A DNA stretch of 64,000 nucleotides. Source: Pseudomonas oryzagri. Lineage in GTDB: Bacteria > Pseudomonadota > Gammaproteobacteria > Pseudomonadales > Pseudomonadaceae. Numbering within the stretch: the stretch's first letter is position 1; every line of letters starts with the position of its first letter. Below are positions 36,637 through 44,842 of the stretch, piece by piece. The stretch lies in the NCBI RefSeq assembly GCF_020831405.1, contig NZ_JAJHPU010000019.1, positions 124,001 to 188,000 on the forward strand. Reading direction: 5' to 3'. The notes under the pieces were generated by a model. It made no database searches. It saw only the letters and a list, made by a program, of their open reading frames with translations, and was not told the origin of the DNA. Position numbers and translations under genes: made by a program.

Positions 36637-36789
36637 CGCCCTTCCCATAGGCAGCCCCGGACTGAGCCCTATCCAACCGGTCCGGGCGCTGCGTTCTCCC
36701 CTGCGCTTTGCGCAGGGCGAGTCTCCCACCGCTACCCAACGCCCAGATTCTTCGCCGGTCGACTCCGGCCGGCCTCCACCTGCCCCCGC

Positions 36790-36803
36790 CAAAAACAACA
36801 AAG
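36790..36803 (+). promoter_or_regulatory. Crc/Hfq-type A-rich motif at the dctP start
   Basis: CAAAAACAACAAAGGG overlaps the dctP ribosome binding site (AAGGGAAG), nine bases before the ATG. Confidence 0.65.
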
Positions 36804-36811
36804 GGAAGCCC

Positions 36812-37828
36812 ATGAAGAAACTGCTGCAAACCGTCATTGCCAGCGCCTGCGCCGCCGGCCTGCTGCTCGCCGGCAACGCCTGCGCCGAGCCGATCCGCGA
36901 ACGCACCCTGCGCTTCGCCTTCCAGAACGCCAAGGAACACCCGCAAGGCCAGGGCGCGCAGAAGTTCGCCGACCTGCTCAGCGCAAAGAGCGGCGGCAAG
37001 CTCAAGGTGCGCCTGTACCCCGGCGGCGCCCTCGGTGGCGACCTGCAGAGCATCTCCGCCCTGCAGACCGGCGCCCTCGACATGACCGTGCTCAACTCGG
37101 GCATCCTCGCCGCCCAGGTGCCCGAATTCGCCCTGTTCGACTTCCCCTACCTGTTCGACGACATCCGCGAGGTGCACGCCGTGGTCGACGGCCCGGTCGG
37201 CCAGCAGCTGACCTCGCGACTGGAGGCCAAGGGCCTGATCGGCCTGGGCTACTGGGACCTGGGCTTCCGCAGCCTGACCAACAACCAGCGCCCGATCACC
37301 CGCTGGGAGGACCTGCAGGGCCTGAAGATGCGGGTGACCCAGTCGCCGATCTACCTGGAGACCTTCAACGCCCTCGGCGCCCGGCCGGTGCCGATGCCCT
37401 TCCCCGAGGTGCGCACCGCCTTCGCCCAGGGCACGGTGGACGGCGGCGACAACGCCTTCACGGTGATCCAGGGCAAGCGCTTCGACCAGGTGCAGAAGTA
37501 CCTGTCGGTGACCAACCACGTCTACAACCCCCAGTCGCTGGTGTTCGGCCAGAAGAGCTGGCAGAAGCTCAACGCCGACGAGCAGGCGCTGATCCGCGCC
37601 GCGGCCAGGGAAGCCCAGGCCTACCAGCGGCAGATCACCGCCCAGAGCCAGGCCCAGGCGTACGAAACGCTCAAGGCCTCGATGCAGACCAACGTGATCG
37701 CCCCTGCGGAGATCGCGCGCTTTCGCGAAAAGGTCAGGCCGGTGGTCGAACAGTTCGCCAGGGAACTCGACCAGGAGGTGGTGAGGGACATGTACGGCGC
37801 CATCGACAAGGCGCGCGCCGGGCGGTAG
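36812..37828 (+). CDS. TRAP transporter substrate-binding protein (DctP family)
   Basis: The protein has 338 residues. A signal peptide ending ACAEPIRERTLRFAFQN is cut near residue 25. The DctP core carries FQNAKEHPQGQGA and the conserved carboxylate-binding arginine region (KMRVTQSPIYLETFNAL). It binds an acid in the periplasm and hands it to DctQ/DctM membrane subunits, which are not in this window. By position the cargo is probably quinate or shikimate. Its 3' half is duplicated at 40112-40593. Confidence 0.9.
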   Translation: MKKLLQTVIASACAAGLLLAGNACAEPIRERTLRFAFQNAKEHPQGQGAQKFADLLSAKSGGKLKVRLYPGGALGGDLQSISALQTGALDMTVLNSGILAAQVPEFALFDFPYLFDDIREVHAVVDGPVGQQLTSRLEAKGLIGLGYWDLGFRSLTNNQRPITRWEDLQGLKMRVTQSPIYLETFNALGARPVPMPFPEVRTAFAQGTVDGGDNAFTVIQGKRFDQVQKYLSVTNHVYNPQSLVFGQKSWQKLNADEQALIRAAAREAQAYQRQITAQSQAQAYETLKASMQTNVIAPAEIARFREKVRPVVEQFARELDQEVVRDMYGAIDKARAGR

Positions 37829-37854
37829 ACCGTTACCTGCCTGCCCAAACCGCA

Positions 37855-37884
37855 ACGCCCGCTGGAGACAGTGGGCGTTTTTTT
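37855..37884 (+). terminator. Intrinsic terminator after dctP
   Basis: ACGCCCGC...GTGGGCGT stem followed by seven T residues. A close copy of it lies at 40624-40649. Confidence 0.85.
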
Positions 37885-38304
37885 GTGGCGGAAAGATGGG
37901 ACGGCCTGCAAAGCCAGGGGGAGTGCAGAGCAACGGCAGGCTATCCAGGACCCGGGATGTAGGTGCCCGCTCATTAGCGCTTGAGCCTGGCAATCGATCA
38001 ACTGATTGCATGGTCGCTGACCGGTCCGCTGCATCGCGGATGGACACCGTTTGTATTGAACTTGAATAATCTATCCGTAGTGATCATCAGAAGAGAACGG
38101 GTGCACGTTTTTCACTGCTAGCGCGGCAACCGTGCCTGCCATTCCGTTGTTTTTCTCCTACCCCTCGCGCTACGCTCGACAGCCACCGTATACAACCGCA
38201 AAGGGAATTGCTGTCATGGTATATAAGCTGCCATCGCCCCCCAGAGCCTTCCCCAAGGCCGCATTTCAGATTTCTCAAGCATATTTCTGTCACAAGCAGA
38301 GAAC
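37885..38304. other. Left edge of the cassette region, no firm gene
   Basis: The base composition falls and similarity to the dctP repeat stops here. A 72-codon frame (38132-38350) and a shorter start at 38216 with AAAGGGA before it exist but look like chance. This stretch may be the remains of a first gene cassette ending at the attC-like site at 38305. Confidence 0.4.
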
Positions 38305-38363
38305 ATATAACAATTCGTTAAAGTCGACGGCGATATGCTCCGCGCCCTAACTCCAGCGCCAAG
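38305..38363 (+). other. attC-like site 1
   Basis: TAACAATTCGTTAAAGTCGAC matches the common left end (R''-L'') of integron attC sites. CGCGCCCTAACTCCAGCG matches the right end, although the GTTAG core has decayed to GCCAAG. Confidence 0.55.
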
Positions 38364-38411
38364 CTACTCATATCCCCCCCTTAGGCCAAAACGAACATTC
38401 GCCAAAACACC

Positions 38412-39167
38412 ATGATCACTCTCTATTTTTCGCGCCGAGTTACAGCTTGCGCCATCTTCGCGCTCACTTTCGTTTTCTCTTGCGTTACCCCGGTCCGAGC
38501 CGAAGGATTCCTAGACGTTGAACTGCTCGATATGTGGCGCGCCGAAGGTCAGGCGGCGGCCATGCTAGCGATCATGGAAACGGACTTAAACGAATCAGAC
38601 AACCTACACAATGCCATTCAAATGGGCCAGTGCCCCCTGCCCAACACCGAGGACATGAATCGCAACGGTCCCTGCTACGCCTTCGATTTGACCGACAGTC
38701 ATTTGCAAATTTCGGACATTCAGTCCAACGTGCTCGCACGACTGGGCAATACCGACTACGTGTTGCTACGGTGGAAAACGCAGGGCAAGCTCACCTCTTC
38801 TTTCATATTTATCAGAACCGGCTTCAACGGCGTGTACAACGGCAACGGTGACGCACAACGCGATATGAGTCGCCTGCCCGGCGTCATGACCCCGGATGCG
38901 CCGCTCCAGTTTATCCACGAACGCTACGACGACCAACTGAATCTGTTGTACCGCAAGACCATGAATGCGCTAGACGCTACGAAGCCAGAGTACGCCAAAA
39001 ACTTACGCGCATCGCAACGGCAATGGCTCAAGAACGCCAACGCGCAATGCGACTCCATGACCGACCCTGAATCCCATGCCAACTGTTTGTTGCCCTTGAC
39101 CGCAAAACGAGTCTGGGAAATCAAACGCATGCGCATAGATTGGGGCTTGGCACAGAAGATGTACTAA
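38412..39167 (+). CDS. Secreted LprI/DUF1311-like protein in a cassette
   Basis: The protein has 251 residues. A signal peptide (through TPVRAEG, about residue 32) is followed by an unknown N-terminal part. A C-terminal region has the pattern of LprI-type lysozyme inhibitors (LYRKTMNAL, LRASQRQWLKNANAQC, CLLPLTAKRVWEI). GC content is lower than that of the core genes. It lies about 50 bases after attC-like site 1 and 46 bases before attC-like site 2, in the same direction, as gene cassettes do. Lysozyme inhibition is inference. Confidence 0.7.
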   Translation: MITLYFSRRVTACAIFALTFVFSCVTPVRAEGFLDVELLDMWRAEGQAAAMLAIMETDLNESDNLHNAIQMGQCPLPNTEDMNRNGPCYAFDLTDSHLQISDIQSNVLARLGNTDYVLLRWKTQGKLTSSFIFIRTGFNGVYNGNGDAQRDMSRLPGVMTPDAPLQFIHERYDDQLNLLYRKTMNALDATKPEYAKNLRASQRQWLKNANAQCDSMTDPESHANCLLPLTAKRVWEIKRMRIDWGLAQKMY

Positions 39168-39213
39168 GCGGGGGCCTTGCACCTCATCCGGGTGGCATGC
39201 TCAGCTCCCCTTA

Positions 39214-39491
39214 GCCCTAACAATTCGTATATAGCCGTTCCCCACAAGTAACGAACAAGGTCTTCCCAAGCATGGCCACAGTGCGATTGTCTTCGTATAT
39301 CTGACCTTGTGGGGGCGTCGCCGCAGGGCTCGCCTTTTCCAACAGATACCCTGCGAACGCCACTCACCGCATCATAGGTGCGGACAAGTGTAGTGCAGGG
39401 AGAGTTCATTACAGCCTTGAAGTCGTTCGCCGCGCGCACTCGGGACGTCCGCTAGCTACGCTCGCGGCGCCCCTTAACCTAGCATTAGACT
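39214..39491 (+). other. attC-like site 2, interrupted
   Basis: The left end GCCCTAACAATTCGT (39214-39228) and right end TTGAAGTCGTTCGCC ... CCCTTAACCTAGCATTAGAC (39416-39491) fit a single attC. About 187 bases between them resemble an IS1111-type end. The R' core is ATTAGAC instead of GTTAGAC. The next gene starts 8 bases later. Confidence 0.7.
39229..39415 (-). mobile_element. Remnant of an IS1111-type (IS110 family) element inside attC
   Basis: ACCCTGCGAACGCCACTCAC through GTGCAGGGAGAG closely parallels 42629-42683, which lies at the end of the IS110-like pseudogene. Members of the IS1111-attC group are known to insert into attC sites. Confidence 0.6.
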
Positions 39492-39498
39492 CCAAACT

Positions 39499-40023
39499 AT
39501 GAACGCCATGACACCAAAACTTCTTATCATCTGCCTCTCTCTGGCAACCACCCTGGCGGTCGCGACCCCGAAAAGCCCCACTCCCCCTCCCCTGCAAGCT
39601 CAAGTACAGCGACTGGTCGAATTGCTTCGCGACCCCTATGCCATGGGCTATCCCGAAGCGACAATCTTTCAGACTATTGACCTCGACCCCACCCAGAAAA
39701 TCGCTCTGGTTATTTTCACCATTGAGGGCTTCGGAGGCGGAAACAACCACACTCAGTATCTCGCGGCATTTAACATCCAGAGCAACGAACAAGGCACAGA
39801 CCATTACTCGATGATCGACGTCATTCCTGTCGGCGGCAAAGGGTGGCGAGGCATAGAAAATCTCAATGCGAAGTTCCGGAGGGACGATACTTCAGGAGAG
39901 GTAGTCTTCAAAATTTCCGCCCTGGAAGTCACAGGAGAGGACGCATTGAACTTCCCATCAAAGAAAATAAAAATCAATATCATACTGAAAGATGGACGAC
40001 TCTTTGAAAAAACTGCCACCTAG
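39499..40023 (+). CDS. Secreted hypothetical cassette protein
   Basis: The protein has 174 residues. A signal peptide (KLLIICLSLATTLAVATP) is followed by a small beta-rich domain with no family that I recognise. The ATG lies 8 bases after the attC right end, the classic placement of a cassette gene. It is A+T rich relative to flanking genes. It is followed directly by the truncated dctP copy. Confidence 0.65.
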   Translation: MNAMTPKLLIICLSLATTLAVATPKSPTPPPLQAQVQRLVELLRDPYAMGYPEATIFQTIDLDPTQKIALVIFTIEGFGGGNNHTQYLAAFNIQSNEQGTDHYSMIDVIPVGGKGWRGIENLNAKFRRDDTSGEVVFKISALEVTGEDALNFPSKKIKINIILKDGRLFEKTAT

Positions 40024-40111
40024 ATATACAGCCCCTGGCGGGCATACACAATTAGTCACAGAGCCAAAAAATGTGAGAAATATGAGTTTGAAAACAAATT
40101 CATTCCTGCCT

Positions 40112-40593
40112 TAGTTACCTGGAAACCTTCAACGCCCCTGGGCGCCAGGCCCGTGCCGATGCCCTTCCCCGAAGTGCGTACCGCCTTCGCCCAGGGCACG
40201 GTGGACGGCGGCGACAACGCCTTCACGGTGATCCAGGGCAAGCGCTTCGACCAGGTGCAGAAGTACCTGTCGGTGACCAACCACGTCTACAACCCGCAGT
40301 CGCTGGTGTTCGGCCAGAAGAGCTGGCAGAAGCTCAACGCCGACGAACAGGCACTGATCCGCGCCGCGGCCAGCGAAGCCCAAGCCTACCAGCGCCAGCT
40401 CACCGCCCAGAGCCAGGCCAAGGCGTACGAGACGCTCAAGGCCTCGATGCAGACCAACGTGATCGCCCCTGCGGAGATCGCGCGCTTTCGCGAAAAGGTC
40501 AGGCCGGTGGTCGAACAGTTCGCCAGGGAGCTCGACCAGGAGGTGGTGAGGGACATGTACGGCGCCATTGACAAAGCCCGCGCCGGGCAGTAG
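40112..40593 (+). pseudogene. Truncated second copy of dctP (3' part)
   Basis: It matches the last ~480 bases of dctP (37351-37828) with scattered substitutions. The 5' half is missing, and an extra base near 40134 (GCCCCTGGGCGCC against GCCCTCGGCGCC) shifts the frame. The remaining open frame begins MPMPFPEVRTAFAQG. The similarity continues through the terminator and stops right after its T tract. It lies between a cassette gene and an attC-like site. Confidence 0.9.
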
Positions 40594-40623
40594 GCCGTTA
40601 CCTCGCCTGCCGAAACCGCAACA

Positions 40624-40649
40624 CCCGCTGGGGACAGCGGGCATTTTTT
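40624..40649 (+). terminator. Duplicated dctP terminator
   Basis: CCCGCTG-GGGA-CAGCGGG followed by six T residues. It is the counterpart of 37855-37884. Confidence 0.85.
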
Positions 40650-40712
40650 GGGCCGCGGGAATTCGCTCGGCCCAAGGATGCTGTCCCCTGGACTTGGCCC
40701 AGCTGACGCCAG

Positions 40713-40807
40713 GTTCTAAAAATCCGTTCCAGCCGACCGCCGAAACACCGCGTTTGGTCGCCCTGTGCCGCTTCTCGCGCGTCGGCCGCTAAACTTCACC
40801 GTTAGGT
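40713..40807 (+). other. attC-like site 3
   Basis: GTTCTAAAAATCCGTTCCAGCCGACC at the left and CGTCGGCCGCTAAACTTCACCGTTAGGT at the right form an imperfect 95-base palindrome. AGCCGAC pairs with GTCGGC. It ends in the consensus recombination core GTTAGGT. Confidence 0.65.
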
Positions 40808-40837
40808 ACCCCCAATACCGCTTCGGTGCATCCGACC

Positions 40838-41245
40838 ATGGCCACACGCAGATCATCCACGAGCACTACCTTGGCGAAGACGGCACTCGAACTCTCGGCC
40901 GCCGCACCGCTCGTGGTCGCCCACAGACTCAACCGCATCCTCGCTGCCGGCCCCCATATGTCCGCCCGCGACTTGAATGAATGCATGCTTATGGGATCCG
41001 AAAAGATCATTGCGTTCTATCAGTCATGGGGCGCCATGTGGCTTCAGGCCTGCCAGCTCCAGGCCAACCTCATGATGTCCATGTGGCAGCCGTTCCCAAT
41101 GACTACGCGCAGTGCCAAAAGGACCTGGAACCAAGCCGTCTCCCGCAACACGGAAGCCGTCGCAAAGATACTCAGCGCCGGGCTCAAGCCGGTGCATGCC
41201 ACGGCCCTCAGCAACTCGAGACGACTCTCGCGCAAGCGCAAGTGA
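40838..41245 (+). CDS. Phasin-like polyhydroxyalkanoate granule-associated protein
   Basis: The protein has 135 residues. LVVAHRLNRILAAGP and MGSEKIIAFYQSWGAMWLQA follow the amphipathic helical pattern of short phasin-like proteins. The tail is basic (SRRLSRKRK). ATG 40838 is preferred to GTG 40826. It begins 31 bases after attC-like site 3, so it could itself be a cassette gene, although its composition is closer to the chromosome. Confidence 0.65.
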   Translation: MATRRSSTSTTLAKTALELSAAAPLVVAHRLNRILAAGPHMSARDLNECMLMGSEKIIAFYQSWGAMWLQACQLQANLMMSMWQPFPMTTRSAKRTWNQAVSRNTEAVAKILSAGLKPVHATALSNSRRLSRKRK

Positions 41246-41634
41246 AAGCGACGCAGGTACTCTCCCCGAGGCTGCGTAGTGATACCGCGCAGGACCGCCA
41301 CTACGAGCCGCCCCACCCATTCCAGGGCGGCATCTAGGAAGGCGGGCGTCGAAGCCGGCACCTCGGATCTCCCTCTCGCGAAAGATGCCACGCGCCAGGT
41401 TGCAACCCACGGGTTCGGCCCGATTACCGCGCCTTGCAATCGCCCCTATCGGCCATTTCGTCAGTGCCTGCCAGCCCGACATTGGAACCAAGTGGGCGGG
41501 CCGCCGATCAAAACATCTTGGAAGGCCCCGCCGAACACGCCATCCGGTCGCAGGCAAAAATCGCGGCATTGCAGCAGAGCGATTGTTTTTTTGGGGCTTT
41601 CCGCAGATTTTTCAGCCAGCGTAGGAGAAGCCAC
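41246..41634. other. Gap with a second IS110-type fragment
   Basis: About 41347-41400 resembles 42177-42235 within the IS110-like pseudogene (both contain GTCGAAGCC ... CGCGAAAGATGCC). No intact gene is seen in the rest of the 389 bases. Confidence 0.5.
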
Positions 41635-42045
41635 ATGCGTGTTACTGCCTGGTACTCCAACTTCGCGAAGACAGCAGCACGCTTCTGCGGCAAGCCGCCC
41701 GTCTTTGTTTTTGCCTTCCTGATCATCGTCGTCTGGGTGGTTACCGGACCGATCTTCCAGTACAGCGACACGTGGCAACTGGTCATCAATACCGGGACCA
41801 CCATTGTCACCTTCCTGATGGTCTTCCTGATTCAGAACACGCAGAACCGCGACACGGAAGCCCTGCATATCAAGCTCGACGAACTGATTCGGGTCACGAA
41901 GGGCGCGCACAACACCCTTATGGATCTGGAGGAGCACGAGGAAGAGACCCTCGAGTCCGTTCGACAACGTTATGAGGCGCTTGCGGCTGCCGCCCGGGTC
42001 CAGGTGGACAATGGCTTGAAGGACACGGGAACTCCGGAGGCTTGA
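41635..42045 (+). CDS. Low-affinity iron permease family protein
   Basis: The protein has 136 residues. Two membrane segments (VFVFAFLIIVVWVVTGPIF and VINTGTTIVTFLMVFLIQ) are followed by NTQNRDTEALHIKLDELI, the family signature. Iron transport by bacterial members is not well shown. ATG 41635 follows GTAGGAGAAGCCAC. Confidence 0.88.
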   Translation: MRVTAWYSNFAKTAARFCGKPPVFVFAFLIIVVWVVTGPIFQYSDTWQLVINTGTTIVTFLMVFLIQNTQNRDTEALHIKLDELIRVTKGAHNTLMDLEEHEEETLESVRQRYEALAAAARVQVDNGLKDTGTPEA

Positions 42046-42708
42046 GCGGCGGCGACGAGGCCTGTTCTGCGGATACGGGCCCCGCACAGGGTGGGTAAAG
42101 TCATTCCAATCCTGTCGTCGGGGCGGTGGCATGCGTATACCCGGCCTTGGCTGAGCGACGCGAATGACGTGGCCCGTCGAAGCCAGTGTCTCGATCTCCC
42201 TATTCGCGAAAGATGCCGCGCAGCAGGTTGATATGCTGGGTGCGGCTCTTCTTCCAGGTCTCGCGCAGGCCATGCAACTGCTGGAGCTGTTGCTGCCCGC
42301 CGGATGAATGCCCGCGCAGCGCGCGGCTTCGAGGATCGCCTCGCATTCGTTGCGGTCGGTCTTGTTACGCCGCCCATAGCGGCGCACGTGGGGGACACTC
42401 ACCGGGATCACCGATGCCCCAGCACCTGGGCGAAATGCCCCCCGGTAATCCCCCGTACCGCAGGCTTCCATCAACCACTCGACCGCTTCGGCCTGCTCCT
42501 GTATATATCGACAAAACGCCCCGCGATTCAGCCACTTGCGCTGACTCACCTGCCCAGCACGGACGCTCTCGGCAACCTGGTAAACGGACTTGGCCAAATC
42601 CACTGCAATCTGCTTGTGCATCGCTGACACCCTCCGAGCGCCATTCACCACACCGCTGGTGCGGGAAAATATGGTGCAGGGAGAGCTCGTTACAGCAGTC
42701 AACTTCGC
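42046..42708 (-). pseudogene. Broken IS1111-type (IS110 family) transposase
   Basis: On the minus strand, from about 42621, the frame MHKQIAVDLAKSVYQVAESV continues through GRRNKTDRNECEAILEAARC, typical of IS110-family transposases (a DEDD-type fold). It then shifts frame near 42300 (HGLRETWKKSRTQHINLL continues in another frame) and stops near 42206. The C-terminal half is missing. The right end (GTGCAGGGAGAG, about 42672-42683) matches the remnant at 39229-39415. Confidence 0.75.
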
Positions 42709-42948
42709 TCACTCCGTTCGCTGGACAGTCAAAAGCTGCGCTTCTGCCCGCCAATCGAGCAAAACATAAACCATACAGTTCAGCTCAACGAACGGCATTT
42801 CAGGTTTTTCGTCATCAGCGGGTGTCGTTTGTCGCGTGGCGCATAGTTGAGGTTATTCGCCTTGCGCCCTAACCCTAACCCTTCCTTGCATGGGACCTGC
42901 GCATAAGGCCGCGCAAGCCCCATAAAATCGAAAGTCAGGAGGCTCGCC
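42709..42948. other. Gap with possible attC remnants
   Basis: CAACTTCGCTCACTCCG and CGTTCGCTGGACAG resemble parts of the left arm at 44012-44030. GCGCCCTAACCCTAACCC (about 42866) resembles a half core. No complete site or gene is evident. Confidence 0.3.
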
Positions 42949-43443
42949 TTGCGCAGGGTAGCTCTAGCTTTATTCTTTACATTCCCATTGGCGGTATCGG
43001 CCCAGGAGTTCACCATAGAATCAAAAGATTTGACTCCGACTACAGAGGCAGCGGCAAGCCTAGTATCTAAATCTCAAACTGTTTACGAGAAAGAGGAGTT
43101 CAAAAAATGCACACTGGTGGGCAAACCTATCATCCAGCCTAACCTTTGGTTCATCACCGTTACCGGTTGCCCAGTCGGCAATGCTGCCGGCCCCATATGG
43201 ATAACCCTTCAGGAAAGCGGCCAGACAAGGATTATCCTTGAAACTGGCGGATACTCGCTGAAAGTTGATCGCAACCAAAACCACGGACTGCCCAACCTGA
43301 CAATCTCATCGTCCACAGCTGCGATATACATAGATAACCTATGGCAGTACAACGGCAACAAATACATTGAAGGGAAAGCCCGCATAGTGGACTTGAACAA
43401 TGCGGCGTCTTGCAAAGAAAACCCAGAGATATGCAGCCATTAG
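42949..43443 (+). CDS. Secreted hypothetical cassette-type protein
   Basis: The protein has 164 residues from a TTG start preceded by AGGAGG at seven bases. A signal peptide (ALALFFTFPLAVSAQE) is followed by a beta-rich domain with four cysteines (two of them in the C-terminal CKENPEICSH). No family recognised. Composition is A+T rich, unlike the flanking core genes. Confidence 0.65.
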   Translation: MRRVALALFFTFPLAVSAQEFTIESKDLTPTTEAAASLVSKSQTVYEKEEFKKCTLVGKPIIQPNLWFITVTGCPVGNAAGPIWITLQESGQTRIILETGGYSLKVDRNQNHGLPNLTISSSTAAIYIDNLWQYNGNKYIEGKARIVDLNNAASCKENPEICSH

Positions 43444-43526
43444 CACGCCTCTTGATCGGCCGACCAACCTGAACGTCAAGTGCTACGCATTCCTCAACCC
43501 GCCATCTTAATCCCCAGGGCACATAG

Positions 43527-43997
43527 ATGATCTCCATCGATATCGTAGGCCTTCGCTTTCAAGTTCGCGCAGCGGCAATCTTTGTCCACGACGAACACGT
43601 TCTGCTCCATAAAATCGAAAGCGACACATTCTGGGCTCTTCCCGGTGGGCGCGTCGAGCCAGGCGAGGACGCACAAGCCACTATTATTCGCGAGATGAAA
43701 GAAGAGCTTAACGAGTCCGTTGAATGCACTGGACTACTCTATACCGTTGAAAACTTTTTCACCTACTCAAACAAACCAAACCACGAAATCGGATTATATT
43801 TCCAGGCTCAATTTCACCCGAAGTCACCGCTTCTCGAAAAATCGCGGAGTCATATTGGCGTTGAAGGCGGAGAGCGCTTAGAGTTTCGCTGGTTCCCTAG
43901 AGAATCACTTCCAGACTTAGATCTTCATCCTGCATTTTTGCGCGAGTGCCTATCCAAACCGTCTCTTAGCTTTCAGCACATTGTACAGCGTGGGTAA
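43527..43997 (+). CDS. NUDIX hydrolase
   Basis: The protein has 156 residues. The Nudix box is complete: GGRVEPGEDAQATIIREMKE continues with EL (G-x5-E-x7-REU-x-EE-x-U). Such enzymes hydrolyse nucleoside diphosphates linked to other moieties. NUDIX genes are frequent integron cassettes. Low GC, followed by attC-like site 4. Confidence 0.88.
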   Translation: MISIDIVGLRFQVRAAAIFVHDEHVLLHKIESDTFWALPGGRVEPGEDAQATIIREMKEELNESVECTGLLYTVENFFTYSNKPNHEIGLYFQAQFHPKSPLLEKSRSHIGVEGGERLEFRWFPRESLPDLDLHPAFLRECLSKPSLSFQHIVQRG

Positions 43998-44007
43998 CCA
44001 TGCACTT

Positions 44008-44081
44008 CAATAAACAACTTCGATCGCTGGACGCTGCACGACAAAGCCGCACAGCCCCGGGTAGCTGCTCTACGTTAGGAA
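44008..44081 (+). other. attC-like site 4
   Basis: CAATAAACAACTTCGATCGC at the left and GCTGCTCTACGTTAGGA at the right, about 74 bases. The core GTTAGGA departs from GTTRRRY only at the last base, and the next gene starts seven bases on. Confidence 0.5.
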
Positions 44082-44087
44082 CTCTCG

Positions 44088-44501
44088 ATGAATGAAGGCT
44101 GGCTCAACGACGAGTATCTTATTTTATTCTCAGAAGCGGAGAGCATATCGGCTTCGTCCAAATACAAACTGTCTAAATTCCTGCCGAACTATACCCTTGT
44201 CGGCCTACGAGGATGGGATGACTTCATCTTTATCGATCCAAGGGGGGCCCTGTGCTCCGTACCCACTGTGCCTCTTGAGCCAACGATGGCGACACCATTT
44301 TCTTTGCCTGAGAACCTTTTCCTTGAGCCTGATGATCGCTTCGCGGGCAAGATCAAGTGGTACTTGACGCCATTGTTTTTTGGCGGCGACCCACAAGACA
44401 TGAACAATCTTTCTTGGGTCAGTCTTGACCAACATTCAGAGCTTGTCGCGTGGTGGAATGAGCAGTACAACGCTCTAAAGACGCAGGCCGCCCAGACCTA
44501 A
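44088..44501 (+). CDS. Possible SMI1/KNR4 (SUKH)-like cassette protein
   Basis: The protein has 137 residues. The pattern FLPNYTLVGLRGWDDFIFID followed by PRGALCSVPTVPLEP resembles SUKH-fold proteins, many of which are immunity proteins against secreted toxins. This is a weak visual resemblance only. It starts immediately after an attC-like core. GACCTAAC at its 3' end (44494-44501) may be the left end of a further attC. Confidence 0.55.
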   Translation: MNEGWLNDEYLILFSEAESISASSKYKLSKFLPNYTLVGLRGWDDFIFIDPRGALCSVPTVPLEPTMATPFSLPENLFLEPDDRFAGKIKWYLTPLFFGGDPQDMNNLSWVSLDQHSELVAWWNEQYNALKTQAAQT

Positions 44502-44580
44502 CATGGCGTATATGGACCCTCCCCACACGTGGCGAGTAGATCCTTGCCAACTCTTTGAATCAACGCCATCGGAGCCCGCC

Positions 44581-44808
44581 ATGCAACCACTCGCCAACCA
44601 CATCTGCCCGCTTTGCGGGGGCGCCAATCAGTGCGCACCGGCCCGGGCCGGCACCTTCGCTGTCGATTGCTGGTGCAAAACGGCGTCGATCAGCCCGGAA
44701 GCCCTGGCGCAAGTGCCCGAGGAGCTGGTCGGCAAGGCCTGTCTGTGTCCGCGCTGCGCGGCCGGCATCGGCTCGGCGCCGCCGGGCCAAGCTGCGCCCC
44801 AAGCGTAA
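44581..44808 (+). CDS. Cysteine-rich CWC family protein
   Basis: The protein has 75 residues. CPLCGGANQCAPA, VDCWC and ACLCPRCA supply seven or eight cysteines in the CWC pattern, probably a zinc-binding knuckle. Function unknown. ATG 44581 is chosen because the family starts just before the first Cys pair. It marks the return to core composition. Confidence 0.85.
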   Translation: MQPLANHICPLCGGANQCAPARAGTFAVDCWCKTASISPEALAQVPEELVGKACLCPRCAAGIGSAPPGQAAPQA

Positions 44809-44842
44809 AGTCGTCGACCAGGCCTGCGCGGCTGCGCCCTGA

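Noticed and set aside
38132-38350. Short plus-strand frame at the left of the cassette region
   Set aside because: Ends inside the attC-like site, no clear binding site at its first ATG, no recognisable domain.
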